Under the pieces are notes generated by a model. It worked only from the letters and a program-made list of their open reading frames with translations, had not been told where the DNA came from and made no database searches. Below are positions 9,380 to 16,982 of a DNA stretch of 64,000 nt, in pieces. How positions within the stretch are numbered: the first letter of the stretch is position 1; each line of letters begins with the position of its first letter. A program made the translations under genes and the position numbers. The stretch lies in NCBI RefSeq assembly GCF_000242455.2, contig NC_019892.1, positions 1,240,001 through 1,304,000 of the forward strand, in the 5' to 3' direction. Source of the stretch: Singulisphaera acidiphila DSM 18658 (lineage in GTDB: Bacteria > Planctomycetota > Planctomycetia > Isosphaerales > Isosphaeraceae).

Positions 9380-9556
9380 CTAGATTGTCGGTCCGTCGAT
9401 GGCGCGCCGGCCCATCACGAGCGAGACGACGAAGAGAACCAGGAAGAGGACGAAACAGATCCTGGCGATGTCGGCCGCCATGCCGCCGACTCCGCTGAAA
9501 CCGAGGACACCTGCGATCAGCGCAACGATGGCGAAAAGAATGGCCCAGCGAAGCAT
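9380..9556 (-). CDS. DUF1328 (YtjA-type) small membrane protein
   Basis: 58 aa, read leftward from the ATG at 9556: [20 protein letters not shown], then [20 protein letters not shown] and LFVVSLVMG. Two hydrophobic helices flank a Gly-rich turn, the DUF1328 pattern of short inner-membrane proteins seen in stress-related loci. A good Shine-Dalgarno (GAGGAG) precedes the start. It is the leftmost gene of the small-membrane-protein cluster. A weak sigma-54-like box lies at 9690-9706 inside the neighbouring gene. Confidence 0.85.
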   Translation of the reverse strand: MLRWAILFAIVALIAGVLGFSGVGGMAADIARICFVLFLVLFVVSLVMGRRAIDGPTI

Positions 9557-9631
9557 TGTCGTGTCTCCTCAACGTGGTCGTTTTTTGTCAGTGTCAAAAT
9601 AAGGTCAAGTGTGAGAATTTGGCTGGGAGTC

Positions 9632-9655
9632 GACCGGGCGATCGCTCGCCCGGTC
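9632..9655. terminator. Hairpin downstream of the CsbD/ElaB-like gene
   Basis: 10-bp perfect stem (GACCGGGCGA with TCGCCCGGTC) and a 4-nt loop, 22 bp beyond the stop of the leftward gene at 9678. No T-run. Confidence 0.4.
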
Positions 9656-9677
9656 CGCGGTCTCAGTCTCAAACGGT

Positions 9678-10100
9678 TTATCGCGAGCGCAAGGCCAAGC
9701 CCACGATCAGGCCGGCGACCAGACCGACACCGAAGGCGGTGGCGACGGACTGAGTCGGGTTGTGCCGCACGTGCTCTTGCACCGAGTCGAGCCGGTCGCG
9801 GGCCGCGTCGGTGAACTCGCCGTAGTGTTCGCGCAGCCGCCCACCCGCCTGCTGGGCGTACTGAGTGGCGGACTCGGCCGCCTGGGAGATGGCCGACGCT
9901 CCGCGCGAGGTCAACTCGCTGAGGTAGCGTTCGATGGTGTCGCGGCCCTCGCCGGTTTTCTGCTGGATCCGGCCGACGAGTTGGTCGATGTTGCCGCCTT
10001 GGATTTGCAGGTCATCGTCGGTGAGCTGTCCCCACTTCTCTTTCACCTGCCCACGTAGCTTGTTCCACTGGCCCTGCAGCTCTTGTGCGTTGATCGCCAT
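9678..10100 (-). CDS. CsbD-like/ElaB-YqjD-type tail-anchored stress protein
   Basis: 140 aa. The N-terminus MAINAQELQGQWNKLRGQVK and KWGQLTDDDL match the CsbD stress-protein family. The middle is a long amphipathic helix (SRGASAISQAAESATQYAQQ). The C-terminus, HNPTQSVATAFGVGLVAGLI and GLALRSR, is a glycine-zipper membrane helix as in ElaB/YqjD, which tether ribosomes to the inner membrane in E. coli. The fusion of both modules is inferred from sequence. The ATG at 10100 follows GGGGGAGA. A near-consensus sigma-54 promoter lies 69 bp upstream at 10169-10185. The longer frame (to 10139) would place the start close to the predicted transcription start. Confidence 0.83.
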   Translation of the reverse strand: MAINAQELQGQWNKLRGQVKEKWGQLTDDDLQIQGGNIDQLVGRIQQKTGEGRDTIERYLSELTSRGASAISQAAESATQYAQQAGGRLREHYGEFTDAARDRLDSVQEHVRHNPTQSVATAFGVGLVAGLIVGLALRSR

Positions 10101-10168
10101 GGTTTTGATTCTCCCCCAATTCCCACGTTTTCCGGCCACGCAGCCGGGTTCCTTGGGAGTTTAGGGAG

Positions 10169-10185
10169 TGCAACCGCAATGCCAA
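10169..10185 (-). promoter_or_regulatory. Sigma-54 promoter (-24/-12) for the CsbD/ElaB-like gene
   Basis: On the minus strand the sequence is TTGGCATTGCGGTTGCA. It matches the consensus TTGGCACG-N4-TTGCW except at positions 7 and 8, and keeps the GG-N10-GC core. Expected transcription start is near 10158, about 58 nt before the ATG. Confidence 0.8.
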
Positions 10186-10225
10186 CACCGTCGAATCACC
10201 CACGATTTGAACTTATGGATTGGCC

Positions 10226-10260
10226 AAAAAAAACGCCCCCCGATCGTGGTCGAGGGGCGT
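10226..10260 (-). terminator. Intrinsic terminator of the small lipoprotein gene
   Basis: On the minus strand ACGCCCC pairs with GGGGCGT, with an extended inner stem over CGATCG, and is followed by eight T residues (the A-run at 10226-10233 on the plus strand). It lies 25 bp after the stop at 10286. Confidence 0.8.
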
Positions 10261-10285
10261 AGCAGACTGGTCGCCGGTTCCGAAA

Positions 10286-10489
10286 TTACTTCGGGGCGTC
10301 GGCCGGGGGAACGGCCGGAGCTTCGGCGGGGGCGTCGACCTTCGGGGCGTCGGCGGGGGCGTCAACCTTCGGGGCGTCGGCGGGGGCTTCGACCTTCGCC
10401 GGTTCCTCAACCTTGGGTTCTTCGCCGCAGCCGACCAGGCCGAACGAGGTGACGCCAAGAATCATCGACAGAGCCAGGAAACGCTTCAT
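10286..10489 (-). CDS. Small lipoprotein with Ala-Pro-Asp repeats
   Basis: 67 aa from the ATG at 10489. A basic start and hydrophobic stretch (MKRFLALSMILGVTSFG) lead into a lipobox LVGC, so the cysteine near residue 20 should be lipidated. The mature part is a low-complexity chain of KVEAPADAP/KVDAPADAP units (at least three), ending in VPPADAPK, and is probably unfolded. Such short Lys/Ala/Pro lipoproteins can act as periplasmic spacers, but no function can be assigned. It lies inside the sigma-54 cluster. A degenerate GG-N10-GC-like box at 10587-10603 has GC in place of GG and was not counted. Confidence 0.72.
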   Translation of the reverse strand: MKRFLALSMILGVTSFGLVGCGEEPKVEEPAKVEAPADAPKVDAPADAPKVDAPAEAPAVPPADAPK

Positions 10490-10701
10490 TGGAGATTTTC
10501 CCTTGGGGAAGGAGAACTTCAAACGGTCGGCGACGAGAGGACCCCCCAATGGGGCCGGGTGACGCCGCGAAGTCTCTTGAGATGATCGCAACCTCTATGG
10601 CAGAGGGTCAACCCCTTCTCAGGAGGGATTTCGGAGTTCTCATTGCGTACGTTACCACCTTGGAGCACGCAGTCAAGTTCTCAGCCTAAACAAAAGGAAT
10701 G

Positions 10702-10718
10702 ACGGCATGGCCGTTGCA
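10702..10718 (+). promoter_or_regulatory. Sigma-54 promoter for the ElaB-like gene
   Basis: ACGGCATGGCCGTTGCA keeps GG-N10-GC and the TTGCA -12 element. Expected transcription start is near 10729, 63 nt before the ATG at 10792. Confidence 0.65.
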
Positions 10719-10791
10719 CGGGTATCCCGACGTTAGGTCCCCTGATCTTTCGGACCTCATTGATGAACCTCGTGCAAAGGAGTCATGGCAA

Positions 10792-11229
10792 ATGCCAAAG
10801 GGTAATTCAGAACGCCATAACGGTGGAACAGGCCGCGGTGGACCCGAGCGGAGTGGCGACGATCGTGGTGTCCGCGACCGGGTTCAGGCGGTAGGCCAGC
10901 AAATCCACGAAGGGGCCGCGCAAGTCGGTCAGCGGCTCAGCGAGGGCTATGGATCGGCCAGCGAGGCAGCCACGCGACGCCTCCGTCGCGCCGAGGGGAT
11001 GGTGGCGCGGAACCCTGCACCGTCCGTCTTGATCGGATTCGGGATCGGCTTTGGTCTGGGGCTTGTCCTGACCACGCTGCTGGCGCGGCCCGAGGAAACC
11101 TGGGCCGAACGCCATCTTCCCGATCGACTCCGCCACGCTCCCGATTCGCTCAGCAACCTGGCCGGCTCGCTGCGCAATCTGCCCGAATCGATCTCTCGCC
11201 ACATCCCTCGCGCGATGAGGAGCAGTTGA
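10792..11229 (+). CDS. ElaB/YqjD-like membrane protein
   Basis: 145 aa from MPKGNSERHNGGTG. A polar, Gly/Arg-rich start is followed by an amphipathic helix (VRDRVQAVGQQIHEGAAQVG). The motif ARNPAPSVLIGFGIGFGLGL then begins a glycine-zipper membrane helix. A charged tail contains pseudo-repeats (SLSNLAGSLRNLPESISRHI). The start was set at 10792 because AAAGGAG lies 9 nt upstream and the sigma-54 promoter at 10702-10718 would exclude the ATG at 10699. The family is associated with stationary phase and ribosome tethering in enterobacteria; here the role is inferred only from similarity of pattern. Confidence 0.75.
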   Translation: MPKGNSERHNGGTGRGGPERSGDDRGVRDRVQAVGQQIHEGAAQVGQRLSEGYGSASEAATRRLRRAEGMVARNPAPSVLIGFGIGFGLGLVLTTLLARPEETWAERHLPDRLRHAPDSLSNLAGSLRNLPESISRHIPRAMRSS

Positions 11230-11477
11230 CCGAACGCCGATGACGGCGTTCAATAGGGGGCTGCTCCGCCCTGAACGTTGGCCCATTGGGCCTTCGTTTC
11301 CGGCCCGTCATTCGACCAAGATCCCGGTCGAGCGGCGAGCCGGATCGTCGTTTCCGTCCCGTCCTTTTGGGCGTCATGAGTTCACCGGCCCCTTTTGCTT
11401 CTTTTTCTGAGGACCAGGCCCGGAATTTCGCGGGGACTCCGCATGGGCCTTGTACCGGTCGGATCATCCGGCGAAAG

Positions 11478-13139
11478 ATGCGTTCAGAAAAAAAAAAGAT
11501 TCAGGGTGTACGCGTGAGTGAGGGGCGACGTTTTGATTTCGGTCTCGGTTCGGGGGTCTTGGCGGTGATCAAAAACTGGCGGGCGTGGGTTCTCCTGCTC
11601 CTCTTGGTTGGTCCGTTTCTGGCCTACATCGGCTTTGGGACGATCTGGTTGTACGAGCGGAAGTGGCTCTGGACGGCCGGGTCGCTCTGGGTGGCCTCGG
11701 GCATTGGCTTCGCGGTCCTCGCGGCGCGGTGGACCAAAGCGACGACGCCGCTGTTACCGCCTCTGGATTGGGATGCCCCTCACACGTTCACGGCGTTCGA
11801 CCGGAAGGCTTGGGAGATCGTCGAAAGTGAGGCCGACCAGGGGGATCTGATCGCGCTCGAGGCCCTCAGCGAGATCGACATCTACATCGAGACCTCCCGG
11901 CGCCTGGCCCGCAAGCTCGCGGTGCACTACCATCCGCTGGCGGCCGATCCGATCGGGCACGTTCCGATCGTGGAATTCTTGACCGCCATGGAACTGGCCG
12001 CCGAGGACCTCAACCGCCTCTGCCACCAGGTTCCCGGCGGCGATTTGCTCACGGCTGCGCACTGGAAGCAGGCTGTGCAGGTGGCCGGCTACGTTCAGAA
12101 GGCCAACGACATCTACTCGTATCTGCTGCCGATTTTCAGCCCGATCACCGGCCTGGCGCGGCTGGGGACGCAGCAGTGGATGGTCAAACCGGCCTGGAAG
12201 AACATGCAGCAGAACCTGCTGCGCTGGTTTTACCGGGCATTCGTCAACCGGCTGGGAATGCACCTAATCGAGCTCTACAGTGGCCGTCTGGCGATCGGGA
12301 CCGGCCAGTATCGCCGGCTGACCCGGAAGTCGGTCCGGTCGGCCCAGCCGGTCGACGGCGAACTGGCCACGCTGGTGGTGGCCGTGGCGGGAGCGCGAGG
12401 GGCGGGGAAGACCCGCTTGATCGAGTCGTTGAAGCTGGCACGCGGGGGAGACCTGTCCTTGCTCAAGGCCAGGCTGGTGGCGGCGGGGCTCGACGAGGCG
12501 CTGATCGAACGGTTGCAGACGGCTCAGTTGGTCGAGCTGCCGGGCTACACGACGAATCCAGGGGGAGAATCGGCCCGCGACCGGGCGACCCGCCGTGAGG
12601 CCGTGGAGCAGGCTGTGGAGGCCGATCTGATGATCCTGGTGATCGATGGTCGTCGCGACACCCACGCGGCCGACGTGGCGTTTGCCCAGGCCTGGGATCT
12701 CTGGTACGTGGAGCACCCCCGACTCGAGATCGCCCCCGCCATGGCGGTCGTCACCATGGTGGATAAGCCCGAATTCGGCGGCGAGTGGGCTCCCCCCTAC
12801 AATTGGGCCACGGGCCATCGGAGCCGCGAGCTGGCCGTCCGAGCGCGTCTCGAGGCCATTCGAGCCGCCCTTCCCCCCACCATCAACGAGGTGGTCGCCG
12901 TCGGTCTCCCCGAGGCGTCGGAGTACGGGATTGCCGAGCTGTTGCTGCCCGCTCTCGCCTCCCTGTTCCAACGGGCCGAGCGGACCGCCTTGATCCGCCA
13001 CCTCCATCGCGTCTCGACGCGATCCAAAGCGAGCCGGCTCGTCTCGCAGGTCGGCCAGCAAGGGCGCTCGCTTTGGGAGAGTCTGCGAGCGGCGCGGGGA
13101 AAGCGAAAGACCGGCGCCACGACCCCGCCCCAAGGTTGA
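11478..13139 (+). CDS. Membrane-anchored GTPase-like protein
   Basis: 553 aa. Two hydrophobic helices near the N-terminus (WRAWVLLLLLVGPFLAYIGF and LWTAGSLWVASGIGFAVLAA) are followed by a helical region of about 200 residues. A P-loop GTPase domain begins with GARGAGKT near residue 308. Its Walker B/G3 position reads LVELPG instead of DxPG, and the G4 position reads TMVDKPE instead of NKxD, so the nucleotide specificity is uncertain. The C-terminal half ends in a basic tail. The start could also be the GTG at 11514. The 248 bp upstream show no clear sigma-54 box, so the gene may be cotranscribed with the ElaB-like gene. Overall layout recalls the YcjX/DUF697 group of stress-linked membrane GTPases, but I cannot place the family. 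Confidence 0.7.
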   Translation: MRSEKKKIQGVRVSEGRRFDFGLGSGVLAVIKNWRAWVLLLLLVGPFLAYIGFGTIWLYERKWLWTAGSLWVASGIGFAVLAARWTKATTPLLPPLDWDAPHTFTAFDRKAWEIVESEADQGDLIALEALSEIDIYIETSRRLARKLAVHYHPLAADPIGHVPIVEFLTAMELAAEDLNRLCHQVPGGDLLTAAHWKQAVQVAGYVQKANDIYSYLLPIFSPITGLARLGTQQWMVKPAWKNMQQNLLRWFYRAFVNRLGMHLIELYSGRLAIGTGQYRRLTRKSVRSAQPVDGELATLVVAVAGARGAGKTRLIESLKLARGGDLSLLKARLVAAGLDEALIERLQTAQLVELPGYTTNPGGESARDRATRREAVEQAVEADLMILVIDGRRDTHAADVAFAQAWDLWYVEHPRLEIAPAMAVVTMVDKPEFGGEWAPPYNWATGHRSRELAVRARLEAIRAALPPTINEVVAVGLPEASEYGIAELLLPALASLFQRAERTALIRHLHRVSTRSKASRLVSQVGQQGRSLWESLRAARGKRKTGATTPPQG

Positions 13140-13242
13140 ACACGCCTCGACTGAGCAGTGTCTTGCGCATGTGAGAGAATCCCCGGCGCAAACATCCGGC
13201 GATTGCATCCGAACTTTTCGAAGAGTCGGCCGATAGGTCTCC

Positions 13243-13259
13243 TTGGCATTGCGGTTGCT
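13243..13259 (+). promoter_or_regulatory. Sigma-54 promoter for the three-gene membrane-protein operon
   Basis: TTGGCATTGCGGTTGCT keeps GG-N10-GC and a perfect TTGCT. It is identical at 16 of 17 positions to the promoter at 10169-10185 on the other strand. Expected start is near 13270, about 75 nt before the GTG at 13344. Confidence 0.82.
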
Positions 13260-13343
13260 TACTTCGAGAGGTGACCGGTGGGGCCTTTGTTTCCGCCGTG
13301 GTTCCTCGAGATGGATTCCGAATGACCCCGACGGGAGCAGGTT

Positions 13344-13823
13344 GTGGCCACTGCGACCAACAACGCCGACGAACTCCGAATCCAAATGGCACAGATCCGC
13401 CGTGACCTCCATGCGGATGTCCGTGATGTCGTGGCCAACGCCGAGGCGGTTGCCGACTGGCGTCGCTACATCCGGATGTACCCCTGGGCCGCCTTGGGTG
13501 TGTCGGTCGCTGCGGGTTATCTGGTTGTCCCCAGACGCCGCCAAGTCGTTCCTGTGCCTGTCGCAATCGCGCCTGATGCGGCCGAGGTGCGCGAGGTTCT
13601 CGAACAAGCGAAGGAAGAGGCCAAGGAGCCGGCCCGCAAGGGGCTGTTGGCCTCGGCGGTCGGTTTTGTGGCTCCGGTGGCCATGAGAGCCGCTCAAGGC
13701 TACGCCGCCCAGTACCTGGAGACTTGGATCGCTCAGCAACAGGCGACGGCGGGCGGGGCGACGCCCGCACCGCCGGAGCGGCCGGGAAGCCCCGGGTGGC
13801 CGCAGGAGAAGACCACGTTCTGA
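13344..13823 (+). CDS. Membrane protein of the YqjD-type cluster
   Basis: 159 aa, GTG start: MATATNNADELRIQMAQIRRD begins an amphipathic helix that leads to WRRYIRMYPWAALGVSVAAG, a single membrane helix followed by basic RRR. The second half is helical and Ala-rich (EVREVLEQAKEEAKEPARKG) with a possible second hydrophobic segment (LLASAVGFVAPVAMRAAQG) and a Pro-rich tail. The architecture (coil, helix, YPWxAL motif) matches ElaB/YqjD relatives, where the P-W/P-x-x-A motif enters the membrane helix. First gene of an operon with the next two. Confidence 0.68.
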   Translation: MATATNNADELRIQMAQIRRDLHADVRDVVANAEAVADWRRYIRMYPWAALGVSVAAGYLVVPRRRQVVPVPVAIAPDAAEVREVLEQAKEEAKEPARKGLLASAVGFVAPVAMRAAQGYAAQYLETWIAQQQATAGGATPAPPERPGSPGWPQEKTTF

Positions 13824-13878
13824 TCGATCGATGGATCCTGAACGATCGACGATTTCCAGCTAGAGGAGGCAAAGGACG

Positions 13879-14091
13879 ATGATCGACCGCATGCAAGGCC
13901 TGGAATCCAGCCTCGGTCCTCAAGCCGAGGAACTCAAGGAGAGGGCGCTCGAATACGCGGCAACCGCTCGCGAGCGGTTGGCCGAGGGGAGCGGCATGAT
14001 TAAAGAGTACGTCGTCAAAGAACCGGCGCGCGCTCTGGGCATCGCGCTAGGGGTGGGGGTGCTGCTGGGATGGATGATCAAACGAAGGTAA
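13879..14091 (+). CDS. Short ElaB/YqjD-like tail-anchored protein
   Basis: 70 aa. MIDRMQGLESSLGPQAEELK begins an amphipathic helix. EPARALGIALGVGVLLGWMI then forms the C-terminal glycine-zipper membrane anchor, ending KRR. A strong Shine-Dalgarno (AGAGGAGG) sits just upstream. The 3' end overlaps the next gene by 22 bp, indicating translational coupling. Confidence 0.78.
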   Translation: MIDRMQGLESSLGPQAEELKERALEYAATARERLAEGSGMIKEYVVKEPARALGIALGVGVLLGWMIKRR

Positions 14092-14528
14092 AGAACGGTT
14101 CGACCAACGGGTCCGCCGAGAACATGGTGGGAAGTATCGCCGGCTTCGGCAACGATGTGGCGACTCTCGCCGAGCTGCAACTCAAGCTCGCGGCGCTCGA
14201 CTTCAAGGAGACGGCGGGCCGAGCGCTGATTCCGCTCGCACTGGTCGTGGTTGGCCTGGTCGTCATTCTGGGCAGCGTGCCCGTGGCGATCGGGGGCGTT
14301 TCACTCTTGATTGCCCAGGTCCTGGGAATCTCCCTCGGTTGGGCCCTCCTTCTGACCGCCATCACCATTCTCGGTTTGGCTGCGCTCGTCGTGGTCATTG
14401 CCGGCCGCAAGCTGGGCGCGTCTCTGGAGGGGTTCCAACGTTCACGGGATGAGCTGATTCGGAACGTCTCCTGGATCCGCACGGTGCTCGTCCATAGCGG
14501 CCGAGCCGTACCGAGACGTCGCTGGTGA
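14070..14528 (+). CDS. YqjE-like/phage-holin-superfamily (DUF1469) membrane protein
   Basis: 152 aa. A polar start (MDDQTKVKNGSTNGSAENMV) and an amphipathic helix (VATLAELQLKLAALDFKETA) lead to two strong membrane helices (IPLALVVVGLVVILGSVPVA and LGWALLLTAITILGLAALVV). The C-terminal helix contains RSRDELIRNVSWIRTVL. This matches DUF1469 proteins such as E. coli YqjE, encoded next to YqjD, which agrees with the 22-bp overlap with the ElaB-like gene. Function of the family is unknown. Confidence 0.8.
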   Translation: MDDQTKVKNGSTNGSAENMVGSIAGFGNDVATLAELQLKLAALDFKETAGRALIPLALVVVGLVVILGSVPVAIGGVSLLIAQVLGISLGWALLLTAITILGLAALVVVIAGRKLGASLEGFQRSRDELIRNVSWIRTVLVHSGRAVPRRRW

Positions 14529-14617
14529 AGTCCGGGCCGATGAAGAACCCGCGTTGTCTTGCTTGACCAACGCAGGCTCGGCACCGGCGTGGATGCTGTG
14601 TGTGTGTCATGAGACCA

Positions 14618-14681
14618 CAAAACCGAACGGGCGACCGCCAGTGCCAGCTCTTGGCTCTTGACGGTCGCCCGTTCGGTTTTG
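14618..14681. terminator. Bidirectional terminator between convergent operons
   Basis: 20-bp perfect stem (14618-14637 with 14662-14681), 24-nt loop, ending TTTTG on both strands. It separates the rightward YqjE-like operon from the leftward CBS gene. Confidence 0.8.
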
Positions 14682-14708
14682 CAGTGGATCTTGATACGAA
14701 GAACCCGC

Positions 14709-15149
14709 TCAGGGTTGTTCGACGACCTCGGTCACTGCTTCGCCCACCTCGCGATCGGGCACGTACGGAGCGATGTCGGCCCAGGAGACGATTCCGAGCA
14801 AGCGATCGTCCGGGCCGACGACCAGGAGTCGGCGGACCCGACGATCGCCGAACTGGCTCACCACCGTGTCGATGTCGGTTTCGGGCGCGATGGCGAAAAC
14901 GCCTTGGGTCATGATCTTGCTGACGGGCAAGCTGGGCAGCTGCTCCTCGTATTCGGCGAGGGCCAGGGCGACGTCGCGGTCGGTGAGGATGCCGACCGGC
15001 TTTCCCTCTTCAATGACGGGAACCGCCCCGCAGTCGGCGTCGCGGAACAAGAGAACCGCTTCGAGCACGGTGCTGAAGATCGAACAGGTGCGGGGATCGG
15101 GTGTCATCACGTCAGCGGCCGTGCGCTTTGCGCGAGAGGGGGCGGTCAT
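14709..15149 (-). CDS. CBS-domain pair protein
   Basis: 146 aa from MTAPSRAKRTAADVMTPDP. Two CBS domains: the first runs from VMTPDPRTCSIFSTVLEAVL to VPVIEEGKPVGILTDRDVAL, the second from KIMTQGVFAIAPETDIDTVV to RLLVVGPDDRLLGIVSWADI. Such pairs bind adenosine nucleotides and serve as energy or stress sensors. No catalytic domain is attached. The ATG at 15149 has GGAG 9 nt upstream; a TTG at 15164 is the only longer alternative. A sigma-54-type promoter lies at 15209-15225, only 9 bp after the response-regulator stop. Confidence 0.87.
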   Translation of the reverse strand: MTAPSRAKRTAADVMTPDPRTCSIFSTVLEAVLLFRDADCGAVPVIEEGKPVGILTDRDVALALAEYEEQLPSLPVSKIMTQGVFAIAPETDIDTVVSQFGDRRVRRLLVVGPDDRLLGIVSWADIAPYVPDREVGEAVTEVVEQP

Positions 15150-15208
15150 AGGGATGGACTCCAAGAGTGTTTTGGGTTTAAGCGGGCTCGCTGTTGAGAA
15201 CGCTCAAG

Positions 15209-15225
15209 TGCAAGTCTTGGACCAG
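15209..15225 (-). promoter_or_regulatory. Sigma-54 promoter for the CBS gene
   Basis: Minus-strand CTGGTCCAAGACTTGCA keeps GG-N10-GC and TTGCA but departs from the consensus at positions 5 and 6. Expected start is near 15198, about 49 nt before the ATG. Confidence 0.6.
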
Positions 15226-15233
15226 CCGCCCAC

Positions 15234-16628
15234 TCATGTCGATTTAAACGGGTACTTGTCGATTTCGTACTGGCTGATCTTTCCCGAAACGCTGCGTCTC
15301 GAGAGGCCGCAGAGTTCCGCACAGCGACCGACGTTGCCCCTGCTCTTTTCGAGCGCTTTGCGAATATACTGCTTCTCGATCTGCTCGGTGGCTTCTTTGA
15401 GGTAGTAGGGCAACGGGTGCTGGAGGTCGATCTCGTACCTTGGTTTTTCTTCCTCCGAGATCCCGGTGATTCGGGCAGGGAGCTTGTCCGGATTGATCGT
15501 GTCCCCGACGGTCGTTACCGACGAGCGCTCGATGGCGTTCTCGAGTTCCCGAACGTTCCCCGGCCAGCGGTAGACGAGCAGTCGCTCCATGGCGTCGGGA
15601 GCCATCTTTTTGGGAGGGTCGTTGGGCCTCGCGTACTTGTTGAGGAAGTGGGTCACGAGCAGGGGAATGTCCTCGGGACGTTCGCGCAGAGGGGGAACGT
15701 CGACCTTGATCACGTTGAGGCGGTAGAACAGGTCTTCGCGGAAGCGTCCCTCTTTGACCTCCTTCTCGAGGTTCTTGTTGGTGGCTGCCACCACCCTGAC
15801 ATCGACCTCGATGCTCTCGTGCCCGCCGACTCGCTCGAAACGCTTTTCCTGGAGCACGCGAAGCAGCTTGGCCTGCATCGCCTGGGAAATGTCGCCGATC
15901 TCATCGAGGAAGATCGTTCCCTTGTCGGCCAACTCGAATCGCCCTTTGCGTCGTGCATCGGCCGAGGTGAACGACCCCTTCTCGTGGCCGAAGAGTTCGC
16001 TTTCAAGCAGATTCTCGGGCAACGCCGCGCAGTTGATGGCCACCAAGCTGCCTTGCCGCTCTTCGCTGGCGTAGTGCACGGCCTTGGCGATCAACTCCTT
16101 ACCGGTTCCCGTCTCCCCTTCGATCAGCACCGTGCTCTTGGTTCCCGCAATGTGCCGGATCAACTCAAAGATCCCGTGCATCTTGGGGTTCTTGCTGATG
16201 ATGCTGTTGAAGCTGTAACTCTCCTTGAGCTGCTGGCGAAGCCGGAGTACCTCGTCTTGAAGGGCCCGTTTCTTGAGCGCTCGGTCCATGACGAGCTTCA
16301 AGTTGTTGGGGTCGATGGGCTTGGTCAGGAAGTCGTACGCCCCGAGCCGCATCGCCTCGACCACCCGGTCGATCGAGCCAAAGCCGGTCGTCACGATCGT
16401 GGTGACCAGGACCCGCCGTTGCGCGACTTCGCGGATCAGCTCCATCCCCCCCATACCGGGCATTTTCAAATCCGTGATCAGCACGCTGTAATCGGTCTCC
16501 CCCAGGGCGGTCAACGCCTCCTGGGCACTCGAAACCGTGTCGACGCTGAGCTCGTCGGATTCCAGGAGCTTGCGCAACTGAGTTGTCAGGTAGGGGTCGT
16601 CATCGACAACCAGCAGTTTTCTACGCAT
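15234..16628 (-). CDS. Sigma-54-dependent NtrC-type response regulator with altered GAFTGA loop
   Basis: 464 aa from MRRKLLVVDDDPYLTTQLRK. The receiver domain (about 1-120) has the acidic VDDD, phospho-acceptor in LITDLKMPG, switch Thr in IVTTGFGS and Lys in LTKPID. The AAA+ domain has Walker A GETGTGKELIAKAVH and Walker B GTIFLDEIGD, with an arginine-finger region near FREDLFYRLNV. The sigma-54-contacting loop reads HEKGSFTSADAR, GSFTSA in place of canonical GAFTGA. A Fis-type HTH closes the protein (GNVGRCAELCGLSRRSVSGK). The ATG at 16628 was chosen because it starts exactly at the receiver fold. It sits in the middle of genes with sigma-54 promoters and is their likely activator. Confidence 0.93.
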   Translation of the reverse strand: MRRKLLVVDDDPYLTTQLRKLLESDELSVDTVSSAQEALTALGETDYSVLITDLKMPGMGGMELIREVAQRRVLVTTIVTTGFGSIDRVVEAMRLGAYDFLTKPIDPNNLKLVMDRALKKRALQDEVLRLRQQLKESYSFNSIISKNPKMHGIFELIRHIAGTKSTVLIEGETGTGKELIAKAVHYASEERQGSLVAINCAALPENLLESELFGHEKGSFTSADARRKGRFELADKGTIFLDEIGDISQAMQAKLLRVLQEKRFERVGGHESIEVDVRVVAATNKNLEKEVKEGRFREDLFYRLNVIKVDVPPLRERPEDIPLLVTHFLNKYARPNDPPKKMAPDAMERLLVYRWPGNVRELENAIERSSVTTVGDTINPDKLPARITGISEEEKPRYEIDLQHPLPYYLKEATEQIEKQYIRKALEKSRGNVGRCAELCGLSRRSVSGKISQYEIDKYPFKST

Positions 16629-16712
16629 GCGATCGTCTTTCTCCCTCACTTCAGGTGGACCTTCATGCTCGTTAGGCGGGACGGCCTTCGAGCGATCGTC
16701 TGCCCGGTCGTG

Positions 16713-16729
16713 AGCAAATTCGGTTCCCT
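16713..16729 (-). promoter_or_regulatory. Possible sigma-54 promoter for the response regulator
   Basis: Minus-strand AGGGAACCGAATTTGCT keeps GG-N10-GC and TTGCT but little else of the -24 element. If used it would make the regulator self-activating. Weak. Confidence 0.35.
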
Positions 16730-16873
16730 TGTGAATTGTTTTTCCCGAATCGTTAGGATTTTCCACGGGACCCTCATTTGCTCGCGGAGAGGTGAGCGAT
16801 TCATTTCCTATGTTAGGCCTGTGGAGGGATGAGCGTCCAGCTGCGATTCTTCAAAGGAGGGGGGCCCGGCTCT

Positions 16874-16890
16874 GAGGTATGAAAATTGCT
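16874..16890 (+). promoter_or_regulatory. Sigma-54-type promoter for the 65-aa membrane protein
   Basis: GAGGTATGAAAATTGCT keeps GG-N10-GC and TTGCT. Expected start is near 16901, about 82 nt before the ATG at 16983. Confidence 0.6.
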
Positions 16891-16982
16891 GCACGAGATT
16901 CTATCGGTCCATCGTTAGGTTTCGTTGATTCCCTTCGCATGAAGGATTTCGAGTCGCCAGTCAAATTAGAGGAGCTATCGTG

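Noticed and set aside
9690..9706. Possible sigma-54 box (minus strand GTGGGCTTGGCCTTGCG) for the DUF1328 gene
   Set aside because: It keeps GG-N10-GC but lies inside the neighbouring coding sequence, 134 bp from the start, and matches little else of the -24 element.
10587..10603. Possible sigma-54 box (minus strand CTGCCATAGAGGTTGCG) for the small lipoprotein
   Set aside because: The invariant GG of the -24 element is GC. It was not counted among the seven promoters.
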